In this document: piece after piece, positions 22,016 through 33,732 of the stretch | How the letters are laid out: every line of letters starts with the position of its first letter | Numbering within the stretch: the stretch's first letter is position 1 | Assembly: GCA_963422465.1 (NCBI GenBank) | Contig: OY730175.1 | Coordinates: forward strand, 2,542,001 to 2,606,000 | Direction of reading: 5' to 3' | Source of the DNA: Lichina pygmaea | Lineage: Eukaryota > Ascomycota > Lichinomycetes > Lichinales > Lichinaceae | DNA: 64,000 nucleotides | The notes under the pieces: model-generated | What the model was told of the DNA's origin: nothing | Database searches by the model: none | Seen by the model: only the letters and a program-made list of their open reading frames with translations | Made by a program: the position numbers and the translations under genes

Positions 22016-24064
22016 GCACGCCCGAAGCATGAGCCCGTCCGGCCGCCGCCGCGCCTCGCAAGCTAACGCGACCTCAGTTGACGCACGTCGAACTCCGGCA
22101 TCTCCAATTCAATGCGAAGCGTGTCAGCCGACTCGCCCTCTCCGTTTCGTCGATCAAACGAATTCGCTTGTCCTCTTAAGCTCTTTGAACCCGTCACGCT
22201 TTCCTACATTCTACTCACGAGCGGATCTCTGAGATGAAACGCCCGGCAGACCCATGGACAGACGACCCCTCGAGGGAACGTCCGAGGTATCATCGGGATG
22301 GGCCTCACTAGAGACTCGTCTGCTTCGTCGTGGGCCGTTGCTGCCGCTCCGGTTGCCCCATGCCGAATCTGGGCACACAGCCCAGAATCTGCGTTCCTCT
22401 CCGGTCTGATGACTTTCACGGATGCGGCACGGGCCGCTTCTTCATCCCACGAGGGCCATCATCTTCCAGCGTTCGTGGGCGCTATTCTGGATGGTGTCGA
22501 CGGACGGACGGCATGGTCTGCTCTCGATCCAGGAGGCGGATGATGGTGGGGAGGCTTTTCTCTTCCCTTTCGGGATTGGCGTGTAAAACTCTTCGTTCAC
22601 ATTGCCTTCTGTTCTTCACTTGCTTGCTCGTCAGAAGCAGCGGTTCGCCAAATTAATGCGACGGCGACATTGAACCGGAGGCCACATTTTGTTGCACAAG
22701 AAGGCTTTTTTTTCCCGGCATCACTGATGATCTTTCTCTCTCAAAACTTCCATTCAACGTCAATCTATCCTCCACAGATGTCTCATACACGAGCCAGAGA
22801 AGTGAATGTACATAGCTTCTTGATCTTGTACACGCAAAGTCCGCATACTGATATGTGCAGATGTAGGAGGGGCGTGGCTATCCACTTTCGTCTCTACCTC
22901 TTCAACTCCTACCAAGCTGAGGCATACTTCTTCTATGGTGATCTTTGAAATACACTTCAATCCAAGTGACGGTGGGTTCTAGCTAGGTTCTCGACTTGTT
23001 ATGTCCTTGTACTCAGGCTCTTGTTGGATGGGTGGGAGTGATGTGGGCTGGTCATGGTGAGAATCGCTAGCAGCACCTCCAGACGAGAGAAAGAGAGAGC
23101 GCTTAGCTGATTTTGATATGTATGTACATCTCAAGGTCTTGACACATAAGCGTACAAGTCTGAACTCTCGAGTGAGTGGTGCTTTTCTTTGGCTTATGCG
23201 ATGATGTACATGGTGTTACAAAGGGCGTTCGATTCTAGCCTCATGGTTCTAGCTAGTCGAGGTGATCGAAACAGCCCCGGCTGTGTGAACATCTCGCTCC
23301 TAGTGATGCTCCAGTCTTCTCGCTGTGGCTGCTCCTAGTGCTGCACCTGGTGGCGTAGATTCGCGCGTCGACACTCGGTGTTTCCTCGATGATCTCCTCA
23401 GCTTCTGATGTCTTGTAGGGCCGTGTGGCTGAGATCTCGGTGGCGGCATTCTCAACACATGGAACATGAAAGAGAAGGAGAGCTTGACATCAAACATGAT
23501 GGAACAACCGTCCTAGTGAACCTGCTCCTTATCACATCTTATGCATATGACATGTGTTACATCGCTACTGTTTCTTACAGACCCATCGAAACTTGGGTAG
23601 CTTTCATGTGTAAAACAAAGAACCAATGCAGGCAAAAGAGGTATGGCTCAGCAGGAGACTTCATGACGATTTCGAGGATGTAGAAGGAAGTGTTTTACAT
23701 CTGTACCGTAGTGAGGAAAGAGCTCTATGTGGTCAGGCACAGGTCTTCCTGAGAACGCCCAGATCGAAGACTGCCATGTAGCAGTCGCCTGACTAATTCC
23801 TGGCTTCAGTGGGTGATTGCCGACCATCATTTGCCGTGGTCGATTGACTCTACTTCCGTAGAGCCGTATGATATTGCTAGCAGAACATCGACACGTGACA
23901 AGATTAGTAAGACAGCCCCAGCGTCAGCCCTACGGTGTCATGCAGCAGACGCCCTCGCGACGCGGCAAGGATGAACCCAAAGCAAGACATCCCACTTTGA
24001 AATATACATCGCCCTTTACCGGCGACATGCGAGGGGTCCGCAACGTTCGGCCGAGTACACTTCG
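22016..24064. other. Spacer between atfA and GCP3
   Basis: About 2.05 kb. It should contain the atfA 3' UTR and the GCP3 promoter. A lower-GC part spans about 22560-23700. Short frames here show no family likeness and no repeats stand out. Confidence 0.6.
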
Positions 24065-27000
24065 ATGGACTTTTCAACCCCGAGGAGACCGGCGTTCAGA
24101 TCGTCACGTGCCACGGCGGCCGACGACCAAGCGAAGCGCGTCGATGACGCCCTGGCCTCGCTCATCGACGCCTTCATACCCCGCGTTCCCGAGGAGGATC
24201 CCGACACCGACGGAGAGCGGCGCAGCGCGGCCTTTGAGCGCGCGAGGAGCCTGATCGACAGGTGAGATGCATTGGACTGTACCGTGCTGCCGCATTGGCA
24301 TCGGCTCGCCCTGCTGAAATGATCGCATCGGTGCCAGCCATGGCCCTTCCGACCTGCCCGCCGATATCAACGACGCGGCCGAATTGATCAAGAAGCGACG
24401 TGCGTATGACATGCCCAGAAGGTCCCCCGGCTTGGTCTCCGCAGGCCGCGAATGAGAGGCTGACGGGGGCGTTCGTCGATTCGCGTAGTGCTTCGGGAGT
24501 CTTCTGCCAAAGCGATCCGCTTCTCCTCCCTCTATTCTCGTCTCCTGGCGCAACCTGTCTTGGCCCACAAATGGGCCATTCTGTATTTCCTCCACCAACT
24601 GGGCGATTACGAAGAAGAAGCATCGATCCTAGGACGTGCGGTGCCGCCGCTGCAGACGCGCCATCCTCGACGGCCACCCGAGCCCCAAATTTCGTCCCCC
24701 ACGAGCCGAGTCTTTACCATCCCCAGCTGGACCGACAGCGACTCGTGGCCCCAGACGCCTCAGACCAGGCTGGGTCCGAGCTCGAGGATGACCCCTTCGG
24801 ACAAGACATCGCTCCATCGGTCTAGCAGCCGGCATGATTCCCGAGCCGCGACGCCCCAGAGCTACACGCAGCGGATGCCGGACGACACGATCGTCCCCGT
24901 CGATAGCAACGAGCTCGAACGTACGCCGTCGCGAGTGGTCAGAACACCACCGAAGGCGCCCACAGAGGCCGCCTTGCTTCGGGATCTCCCCTTCACCCTG
25001 CAGGGTCTGTCGTCGACCAACTTGCAGTTCGGCGAGGACGGGCGTCTGAGGCTGCCACCGACGGCGTCCGTGCCGGTCATATCGATCTTGCACACCCTAG
25101 CGGAGCCCTCACTCCTCTACCGCGAGCTATCGTCGTACATACAGACCTCTGAAGGAGGGCTGGTCGGGCAGAGCCTTCGAGCTGCCATCGAAGGCGAGCT
25201 GCGCGCGTATCTTGAACTGGTTGGCACGCTCGAGGGGCGCATCCGCCGTGCGCTCGCTTCGCTAGACGGTGACGATCCAGAGCGAAGTCTCGGCAAGACG
25301 GGTGTCACGCTAAAGAGATGCGTCGTCTGGACTCGGGAGGCGACGATGGGACTCCGGCTGATGGCGGTCATCGTGCAGCAATCCCGACGTCCGTCTTTCC
25401 TTCCACGTGATGGCTAGTCCTGCTCTGAGACTGACACGGCTCGCAGAACGGACTGGCGGCCAGGTCGTCTCTCTGATCCACACCTTCTCGTCGTCGCATG
25501 GCGATCCGTTCGTAGGCACTTTTGCCGACCGCCTCCTCGTCCACGTGACCCGGCCCTTCTACGAGATGCTCCGACGGTGGATCTACGACGGAGAGCTCTC
25601 GGACCCGTACCGCGAGTTCTTCGTATCCGAGCACCACTCGGGAGCGAAGGGAGAGTCCTCGAGCAACGAAGGTCGACGAGGTCGCAGCGGCAGCGACACG
25701 ACCAGAGCATGGGAGGACAAGTACCGTCTCAACGACGACATGGTCCCGACCGTGATCGACAAGGCCGCGGCCAGGAAGGTCTTTCTCACCGGCAAGAGTC
25801 TGAATTTCATCCGCTACGGCTGCGGAGACTCGGCCTGGGTCGAGCGATATTCGAAGGAGAGCTCGCGAGAACTGGTGTACGGCGACGCGGCGACGCTCGA
25901 TTCTTCCATCGACGAGGCCTACAAAAACACGATGGAGAGACTCATGCATCTCATGACGCACAAGTTCAAGCTGCTTGACCACCTACGCGCGCTGAAGAAG
26001 TACCTGCTCCTGGGTCAAGGCGACTTTATCGCCATCCTCATCGAGAGCCTCTCCTCGAGTTTGGATCGGCCGGCGAACATGCTCTTCCGCCACAGTCTCA
26101 CGGCTCAGCTCGAGCATGCCGTCCGCGGCTCCAACGCCCAGTTCGATCCGCCGGACGTGCTACGACGGCTGGATGCCAGGATGCTGCTGCGCGGTCCGGG
26201 CGACATCGGGTGGGATTGCTTCACGCTCGAGTACAAGGTCGAGGCTCCGATCAACGTCATCGTCACCTCGGACGGCAATCGCGAGTACCTGAAGATGTTC
26301 AACTTCCTCTGGCGCATCAAGCGCGTCGAGTTCGCCCTGGGAAGCACCTGGCGTCGCTTCATGACCGGCGCTCGCGGCGTCCTCAACAACGTCGACGACC
26401 GGGTCGGAGCCGACTGGCGCGTGGCGCGGTGCCACGTCGCCGAGATGATCCACTTCGTCAGCCAGCTGCAGTACTACATTCTGTTTCAAGTGATCCAGTC
26501 GAGCTGGGACGAGCTCGAAGCGGCCTTGTCCAAGTCGGACTCGACCCTGGACGATCTCATCAGCGCTCATTCCAGCTATCTGCAGTCGGTCACTCACAAG
26601 GGGCTCCTCGGCGCGAGTCGGAGCGGCCGGTCGACGGCCCGCAGCAAGGGGGATGGTGGTGGTGGTGGTGGTGGTGGTGGTGGTGGTGGTGGTGGCCCGA
26701 ACGTCGGTGGTTACTTCCTCTCGCAGCTTCACGAGATTCTCAAGATCATGCTCGCATATCGCGACGCCGTCGACGGGCTCTACTCGTTCTCGGTAGCCGA
26801 GTTCACACGGCAGCAGGGCTCGCACGCACGTCTCAGCACTCGGGGACTCTGGGGCAAAGAGGGCGCAGACGATGGCAGCAGCGACCTGGATAACGAAGAC
26901 GAGACGACAGGCTACGGGTCGGCCATGACAGGGCCGAGTCCAGATCTCGCTCGAGCCGGTACGCTGCGAGCGCTCCTTAACAAGCAGCAGCAACACAGCA

Positions 27001-27557
27001 GCAGCAGCAGCAGCAGCAACAACAACAACAACAACAACAACAACGACAAAAACAACACCAAATCTGGTGACGACGACGAGCAGATACTTTTGTCGTTACG
27101 ACAGCGCCTGCACAAGCTCGCGTCCGAGTTCCGCACGCGTATCGAGTATCTGCTGGGCGACCTGGCGCATCAGCCAGACGTCGAGATGCGCTTCCTCGGC
27201 GTCGTCATGAACTTCAATGATGTCTATCGGCCGATCAGGAGGAAGAGCAGAAGGGACGGTCATGGTCATGGGCATGCTCAGGGTGGGGATGCCGGGCAGG
27301 GCCGAGATCGCGACCGCGACCGTGATCGAGCTCGAGATCGAGGTCGTGATGCGGGTAAGAATCAAGATCACGCACAGGATCAGGGACGTGGAGCTGGCAG
27401 CGCTGGTCCCGATGTCTCTTCTACTTCTCACGAACCCCATCAAAAAGACCACAAACAACAGGCCCAACAACAGGTCCAACAGCAGAAGCAGCAGCAGCAC
27501 CGTTCATCTAGAGCAGATACAAGAGGAAAAGACAAGGGGAAAGAAAGAGCCAAGTAG
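24065..27557 (+). CDS. Gamma-tubulin complex component 3 (GCP3/Alp6/Spc98 family, 1089 aa, 4 exons)
   Basis: Component of the gamma-tubulin small complex that nucleates microtubules at the spindle pole body. Exons: 24065-24261, 24338-24399, 24489-25388, 25447-27557 (3270 nt), introns 58-89 bp. GRIP1 region: FTLQGLSSTNLQF, ISILHTLAEPSLLYREL, GGLVGQSLRAAIEGELRAYLELVGTLE, LIHTFSSSHGDPFV, LLVHVTRPFYEMLRRWIYDGEL. GRIP2 (gamma-tubulin binding): FIRYGCG, LMHLMTHKFKLLDHLRALKKYLLLGQGDF, EYKVEAPINVIV, YLKMFNFLWRIKRVEFAL, HFVSQLQYYILFQVIQSSW, and a C-terminal RFLGVVMNFNDVY. Fungal oddities: a Gly14 run near residue 789, a Gln/Ser/Asn run near 900 and an RD-repeat plus Gln-rich tail after about residue 1000. 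Identification as GCP3 rather than GCP2 rests on the N-terminal GRIP1 blocks. Confidence 0.93.
26656..26697 (+). repeat. (GGT)n triplet run encoding polyglycine
   Basis: Fourteen GGT-type codons in frame inside GCP3, between GRIP2 blocks. A second coding triplet tract, (AGC)n(AAC)n, encodes Gln/Ser/Asn runs at about 26983-27060. Confidence 0.95.
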
Positions 27558-28436
27558 TCCAAACCAAATCAACCCATCTTCATCGCAATGAATCACGAGC
27601 CATTATTCTCCGTGGTATCGCGAGTGAGTTGTGCTTTTACTACAGTAACTCTCCGAGGAAGGTGGTACGTTCAAGATATGTACGGGAGTGCGTATCTACA
27701 TGATAGATTGTGACAAAAGTATGCTCTACCGTGATGAAGGTTGTGTGTTGATTGGTGAGTTGATTGGTGAGATGGTTGGCAAACTCATGATCAATGGCTA
27801 CTATATGACTGAATGGAAAAGAAGAATAGTCTTGTGTGGGGGATGGTAGAGGACAGCGGAAGGCAGCACAGGATAGCGGAGTAGAGCAAAGCAGAGCAGA
27901 GCACTCAGGACACTCGGAGCAAAGCCAAGCAAAGTATAGCACCCCACAGGAAGCCACAGATCCTCACTTTATTCTACTGTACTCAATCCTACTCTACACC
28001 ACTCTACTCCATGCTAGCAAGCACAAAGACAGTAGGATAAACTGCTCTAAGGAAGTGAGTAGTTGATACACGTGTAAAGAAAAAAAAAAGCTTTCTTGCA
28101 GAGAACAAAGGTACCAATGTCTGTCTCACAAGACATGCCTTGTTTCTCCACAGGACATACCTGTCTTTCACAGAAGAGATCGGCTTCTTACGGAAGAGGC
28201 CTGCTTCTCAGAAGACATGCCCCACAGACTCATACACACACATACATGTACATACACAGAGAGAGGGCAGAAGGGGGAAAGAGGAGGATGAAGGGGGGAG
28301 GGGGGTAGGGAGAGAGGAAGACAGAGGGAGACAGACAGACAGACAGAGAGAAGCACGTTTGACCTGCATGTCTCCAGATATACTGATATATCCTCTCCCA
28401 CCCCCGAGTCAAGTGCTGTAGCACGTACCCAGAACT
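27558..28436. other. Convergent spacer with simple repeats
   Basis: 879 bp between the 3' ends of GCP3 and SCL1. It contains a GTTGATTGGTGA doublet at about 27748-27772, AGAGCA/AAGC-rich repeats at 27880-27940, an A tract at about 28079-28090 and purine-rich (GA) DNA at 28255-28350. No coding signal. Confidence 0.65.
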
Positions 28437-29533
28437 CTAATCCTTCTCGCTGATCGCTTGTAACCGCTCGTCAATCTCGTCTTCGGTGAGGGCACGAAAG
28501 GAAATTTCCGTCTTGGCTTCCTCGGCCTTGTCGTCCGTCTGCATCTTATGGTCGTCGTCTTTGGCATCGCCGGATTTTTTGACTGCCGCTGTTGAGGACG
28601 ACGACGACGACGAAGACGGCGACAAGCGCGGAGCACCGACGACGCCAATCTCAATCTCGTTCTTCTTGAAATCGACCGAGAGAACGGTGCTCAGGGTCGA
28701 GATGGCCAGTTCGACCACGTCCTCCCACGACCCCGGCGCGCAGTCCTTGTTCTTGAGCTTCTTCTCGAGGTGGTTCAGCGCCTCCTGCTGCTTCGGCCCC
28801 GACGCCGTCGCCTTGTACCCCACAAAGTACCCGGCCGGATCGCACTTGTACAGCTGCGGCCCGGTCTCGGTGTCTACGGACACTAGCGTCATGGACACTC
28901 CTAGAGGACGCATGTATGCCTAGGTCTTGTCAGATGGCGTTGTGGTGCAGAGAGAGAAGGGGGAAAGAAAGAAGACAGGACACACCCGTTGAGTGTACAC
29001 TTGGTTGATGTTTGCAATCCGCTTTGCCAAAACATCACACGGCATCTCGTAGCCAAACTTGTACCGAAACTCGGCCGCTTCGCCCTGCGCTCGCATGACC
29101 TGCGCTCTGGCGTCGGCGATGGAGCCCGTCATGACACAGCCGACAGACGGCGAAAGTTTGAAGACGTGCGAGACGGATTTGGGATCGATGAGCTTGTCCT
29201 GCAAGCGTGACATGAGCATCACGAGGACGAAGCACACGAGTCCTGTTGCACGTACAGGAACCTTCTTCTGAGAGATTACGACGGCGCAGTTCTTTCCCCT
29301 GATCCCTACCGAATTGGTATTCGGGGCTGTGATCGCCTTGAACGCATATTCTGGTGTAAAGCCATAGTAAGATGATGTCGCTTGTGACACACATTACGAC
29401 TCGCATACCGACTTGATACAATCGACCTTGCTCCGAGAAGATGGTAATATGTCGATCGTAACCTGCGCTGCCTGAAGCCCCATGTCGTTAGCTCAGACTG
29501 CCAGGAGAGGGAGCGCGTCTGCTTACCTGACAT
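28437..29533 (-). CDS. SCL1: 20S proteasome subunit alpha-1 (SCL1/PSMA6 type, 286 aa, 5 exons)
   Basis: Alpha-ring subunit of the 20S core particle. Exons: 29527-29533, 29409-29471, 29256-29350, 28986-29198, 28437-28919 (861 nt); introns 55-66 bp. The product starts [29 protein letters not shown] (quoted by parts: [20 protein letters not shown]), the signature of alpha subunits, then [55 protein letters not shown] and [22 protein letters not shown], all diagnostic of alpha-1 (PSMA6). The first exon has only seven coding bases (ATGTCAG). The C-terminus carries a Ser run and an acidic/lysine tail longer than in yeast. It is divergent from the WKF gene with a 412-bp shared spacer. Confidence 0.96.
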
Positions 29534-29945
29534 GATCGCCGACGCGCAGCTCTAAAGCTGTTGAACGATGACTAGAAGAGTAGAGCTTTGACAGGAACTG
29601 GAAAACGAGTGGCTGGGAGGTCAACTGGAGACAGCGAACGTTGGGAGTGTCATGTAGCAGAAGACCCTGTTGTTTGCGACAAGCTTACTGCCTAGACCGA
29701 GCTTGAAGCTGCCAATCAGGAATGGTCTTGCTGTGTCAGCCATTAGTCATCAAGACCTGCGAAGTTACGGTACGGTACCGGTGCGGTATTACGGTAGTCA
29801 TCGCGAACTACAAAATCCGACGGTTCCTTTGGCGCACAAGCTGTCACCCGTCATGATGGCTGCTGCTCGTGCAGGCTAGACCAGCTGGTCATATACCGCA
29901 GCTGCTAAGCAGTGCCGAGGAAGGACCACGGACCCTGGGTACGGA
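29534..29945. other. Divergent promoter of SCL1 and WKF gene
   Basis: 412 bp between two head-to-head housekeeping genes, thus likely a shared promoter region. Includes a TACGGTACGGTACCGG patch at about 29768-29785. No specific proteasome-element (GGTGGCAAA) was seen. Confidence 0.6.
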
Positions 29946-31703
29946 ATGGCCATTGACGTAGGAGCCTCTGGCCTTGTTCCCAGAACGCCGGCCTGGAGGA
30001 AGCTAGGACTGCAATTGAAGTCTGCCCTGGACGGGTCGAATGGTGAAGAATTAAACCAAGTCCAGCCTGCCTCGTCCGGCAGTGGTCCGAAGAGAAAGAG
30101 AAGCTCGGGAGCCGAACATGAGCCTCATGGCAGTCAGTTCGAGGCACGCACTCTTAAGAAGACGAGACGTCTTGCTCCATCTCAATCTCCTGTTACAATT
30201 TCCCATCCACACAACGTGCCTACACGCGATGGCGCATTAAAGTCCAAGCGCGGCCGCAAAAAAGTCAAGTCAGTCTCCTTTACAGCAGATACAAAGTCTC
30301 AAGACGGCGACAGTGCTAAGCGGCTGTTCGACGCCTGGCTTGAGAAAGAGCAAGCCAGCGATCCGGGTTTTCGGCCTGAGAAGGTCAGCGAGGCTCTCAC
30401 TGTCAAAGACGCCGCTCCCGCGAAGTTTCCTAGTGAGGCCATCGATGGCCAAATAACCCAGTCCAAAGCGAAGAAACGGAAGAAAGAGAACAAGAAGGCA
30501 AACCTCGCGCAAAAGGGTTCTGAGGCTGCAGCTCCGAGCCCCGGTTGTCATCCCGCTCTCACCTACCTTCTCCAATACAGCCAAGCCCGCGGCGAATGGA
30601 AGTTCAACAAGGCAAAGCAGTCTTATATCCTAAAGCATCTTTTGCATTTGGACCGCATCCCGTCTGAACACGAGAGAGCACTGTGTTCGTACGTGACTGG
30701 CTTGCAGGTCGAGGCTGTTCGAGCCCGGGTGAGGCGCAGTATGGAGTGCGTCAAGACTGAGGAGCTGTTTGGCGACAGTGAGGGCTCGTCGACGGACGAA
30801 GCCGAGAAGCGGGCGAGACAAGACTTTGAGCAAGCTCTGACAGCCTTTGTGGACGGGCTACGCAAACGAGGCGCTGATGTTCTGGACGATTCGAGCTATT
30901 CCGAGCTGTATCCCACTGACGAGGACCTCAGTCAAAAACTGAAGAGGAGAAAAAGAGCAGAGGCCATCCTCTGGGCGTTGTCTCAGAGTGAGGATCACGG
31001 AGTGGATGTTGCCCCGGGCAATCCGGCAAGGGTGCATCCGAACGTGCGGGCCAACGGCACCGGAATGGAGCCCGCGGCTGGCCAGCCGGACAACATCAAC
31101 GGAAGCTCAGCAGCGCACCAGCGGATCCGTCTGAATGTGAAGGACAGGAACAAGCCGCAACCAAAATTGAAGATCCGAATGCGGAAGCTCCGAACCAATG
31201 CTGTTGATCTTGAAAGCTCAGGTAGCAGCAGCAGCAGCAGCAGCGAGAGCGAGAGCGCCAGAGATGACAATGGGAGTGATGACGGCAGTTCCGGCAGCAG
31301 CTCAGAAGCTACCGATTCAGGATCGGAGCGAGTGTCGGCTGAGGAATCGATTACCTCGGTCTCAGACTCGCGCTCGGACTCGGCCTCGGACTTGGGCTCG
31401 GACTCGAGTTCTGGCTCTGGCTCTGGCTCCGGCTCTACCCCTGACTCTAGCTCGGGCTCGGATTCGGAATCGGTCTCGATAACAGATCCAGACTCGGACG
31501 ACAGCGGTTCATCCACGTCGTCAGGAGACAGCAGCGGCAGCTCCGCGGTGAACGCCTCAGACACAACGTCCGGCGAGGATGGCAGCGACGAGGATTCCAG
31601 CAGACCCGAGGGTGCACCCAGCGATGCGAGCTCTATCAGCCAGACGAGCAGCAACAGCAGCGGTCACCACAAGACGACGGGTCAGACCAAGCGGAAACTT
31701 TGA
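29946..31703 (+). CDS. WKF-domain (DUF2373/C7orf50-like) protein, 585 aa
   Basis: Single-exon gene; start is an ATG at 29946. The WKF domain begins at about residue 218: WKFNKAKQSYILKHLL, HLDRIPSEHERALCSYVTGL, EAVRARV. Human C7orf50 and fungal relatives with this domain are nucleolar; role thought to be in ribosome biogenesis, not shown here. The N-terminal part is lysine/arginine rich with several nuclear-localisation-like clusters (PKRKRSS, LKKTRR, KSKRGRKKVK, KAKKRKKENKK). After residue about 415 the protein is a long Ser/Asp/Glu-rich tail of more than 150 residues, like nucleolar acidic-serine tracts that casein kinase 2 phosphorylates. Ends in a basic GQTKRKL. The domain call is solid, the function is not. 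Confidence 0.88.
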   Translation: MAIDVGASGLVPRTPAWRKLGLQLKSALDGSNGEELNQVQPASSGSGPKRKRSSGAEHEPHGSQFEARTLKKTRRLAPSQSPVTISHPHNVPTRDGALKSKRGRKKVKSVSFTADTKSQDGDSAKRLFDAWLEKEQASDPGFRPEKVSEALTVKDAAPAKFPSEAIDGQITQSKAKKRKKENKKANLAQKGSEAAAPSPGCHPALTYLLQYSQARGEWKFNKAKQSYILKHLLHLDRIPSEHERALCSYVTGLQVEAVRARVRRSMECVKTEELFGDSEGSSTDEAEKRARQDFEQALTAFVDGLRKRGADVLDDSSYSELYPTDEDLSQKLKRRKRAEAILWALSQSEDHGVDVAPGNPARVHPNVRANGTGMEPAAGQPDNINGSSAAHQRIRLNVKDRNKPQPKLKIRMRKLRTNAVDLESSGSSSSSSSESESARDDNGSDDGSSGSSSEATDSGSERVSAEESITSVSDSRSDSASDLGSDSSSGSGSGSGSTPDSSSGSDSESVSITDPDSDDSGSSTSSGDSSGSSAVNASDTTSGEDGSDEDSSRPEGAPSDASSISQTSSNSSGHHKTTGQTKRKL

Positions 31704-32304
31704 TTTAGGATCGACCGCGTCTACAGTCGCGCGGTCCGCTTTCTCGGGAGGCCAGCGACGCGACCAATTGGCAGTATCGTTAGACGCAGCCCGATCTCGA
31801 CGTCTCAGCGAGCACATCAATGGAAGACAAGGCGCAGAGATGGCCGACCCACAGATAAAAGTCCCCAACGAGAACATGTCCAAAAATGCGTCGTCGAGTA
31901 AATCTCCCGTAGCGCTTGTAGAGTCTATCTGTTGGAGGGCTTGGTGGTCTGTCTGGGCTCAAACAGCGCCTGAGCATGAGTAGATGCTTGTCACGTACGC
32001 ACTCCATCTAGAGCTGTCTCGGAGTAGGATAGTGGAGGTCGTCGGAGCTGGTCTTGATAATCTGGCTACTTGGTATCTACTGACTTTACTTGCCGGTCTC
32101 TGCTCTGCTTGCTCTGCTTACTTAGGAGTCTAACTAGCTCTCGTCACCTACCGTAACTCTGCTTCATTGCGTGGTCTGGTTGGTCTGGTAGGTCTTCCTG
32201 ATCTATTTGGTCTGTCGAGTAAGGCGACGGGAACAGAGTTTGGGGGGGGGGGAATGCTGAGTACGTTCGTGTGTACACACATATAAACACACATATATGT
32301 GCAA

Positions 32305-32341
<37 letters not shown>

Positions 32342-33732
32342 AGCATGTATGCTGAGCACATGGTTCCAGGAGAGAGGAGAACAAGGTACCTGGACAGCAG
32401 GAAGTAGACTACCGTAGGGACTTGAGAGACTCGAGACTGAAGATTAAGGGCCACGGTAGAGACTGGTGACCCAACACTTGAGAAATTGGAGAAGAACGCG
32501 AGACTTGAGGAGGCCCAAAGGGATCTCAGAGACGAAAATGTCGAGATCGGACTGAGTATGCAGAGGAAGACTGGGAATAAGCGGGAAAGATCGGGAATGG
32601 AACGGTCTGCAGGCGCTGCAGAGACTGAACATGCTCGTCGTACTCGACACGCTCCACACACTCCACACACTCGACAGATTCGACGGATCCTACTCCTTGA
32701 ACAGACTGGACACACTCGACGGATTGGACGCACTCGAAGGACTGCACCCACTCGGCCCAGGGGCCACGCGCGAAAGTCTACAGACGGACGGACCCGGAAA
32801 GGGTCAGAGAGTAGAAAATCGAGAAGGGCTGGGTGGAGATGAAAAAGATTTGAAGAGAGGACTGTACCGTACCGTAGTGATTGGGAACAGTGGAGGCGTT
32901 TGCTGGGTCGGGGGAAGGGAAAAGGGCGGGGGGGAAAGGGGAGAGAAAGGTCTCAACGGACTGGGAGATGCTAGAGTATGCGGCGGTGCCTGGGAGGGAC
33001 TGCAGAATGGGAGTCTGGGCGGCTTGGAGACTTGGAGACTTGGAGACTTGGACTCTCGGAGACGCAAGAGCCCGGGAGACCAGCCACGGGAGAGAATTTA
33101 GACTGAACACCGGCTGGCTGCCGTATCTTGGTAGTTCACTGCCGCTGCATTCGCGTTACATGTCTCTGGCGTCAATCCATGATATAACAATCCATCAGTT
33201 CACCAAATGGAGTCAGGGAATCGGCGAGTCAGGGTATCAGGAAAATAGGGAAATATCGAATCAGGGAATCAGAGAATCAGCGATGTCCAATCAAATCAAA
33301 CCAAAACATTCCGATCGAAGGTCTTGGCTTGCATCCCCGGATTGCAGATTCTCGTTCTTGTTCTGGTGATGATTCTAGATCTTGTACAGGTTATGACTTT
33401 CGGCTCCGATCCCTCGTTCTCGGGTCCTGACTCTTGTTTTGGGAGTAGCCCTGGTACAAGACCTGCTTGTACAGCTCTGATCCCAGGTTACATGTGCGTA
33501 TAATCCCGTAGTCTCGCTTTCAACCGTTTCGATGCGGGTATGAGTGGGTTGAGTATCACAAGGAGGGAGAAGATTTAGGGGGTCAGGGGGAAAGAAAAGT
33601 CAAAGTGGTAGGACGGACGCGAGAACCTTCGAGTCCTGATTGCTCTTCTTGGATTGATGGTACACCGGCGGAGAGAAGACGTACAGCATGGGTCACACGA
33701 GAGGGAGAATACAGTCGAGATGGAGAAGAAGG
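31704..33732. other. Spacer full of degenerate simple repeats
   Basis: About 2 kb between convergent genes. Contents: TGGTCT repeats at 32168-32215, an 11-base G tract at 32242-32252, a (GT)n run at 32308-32340, CACTC(G/C)ACA-type degenerate repeats at 32640-32760, a 9-bp GAGACTTGG tandem (about 4 copies) at 33019-33052 and TCAGGGAAT-type repeats at 33210-33285. Frames crossing these are artefacts. Confidence 0.7.
32308..32340. repeat. (GT)n microsatellite, about 16 units
   Basis: Uninterrupted GT dinucleotides after ATATATGTGCAAATG. Confidence 0.95.
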
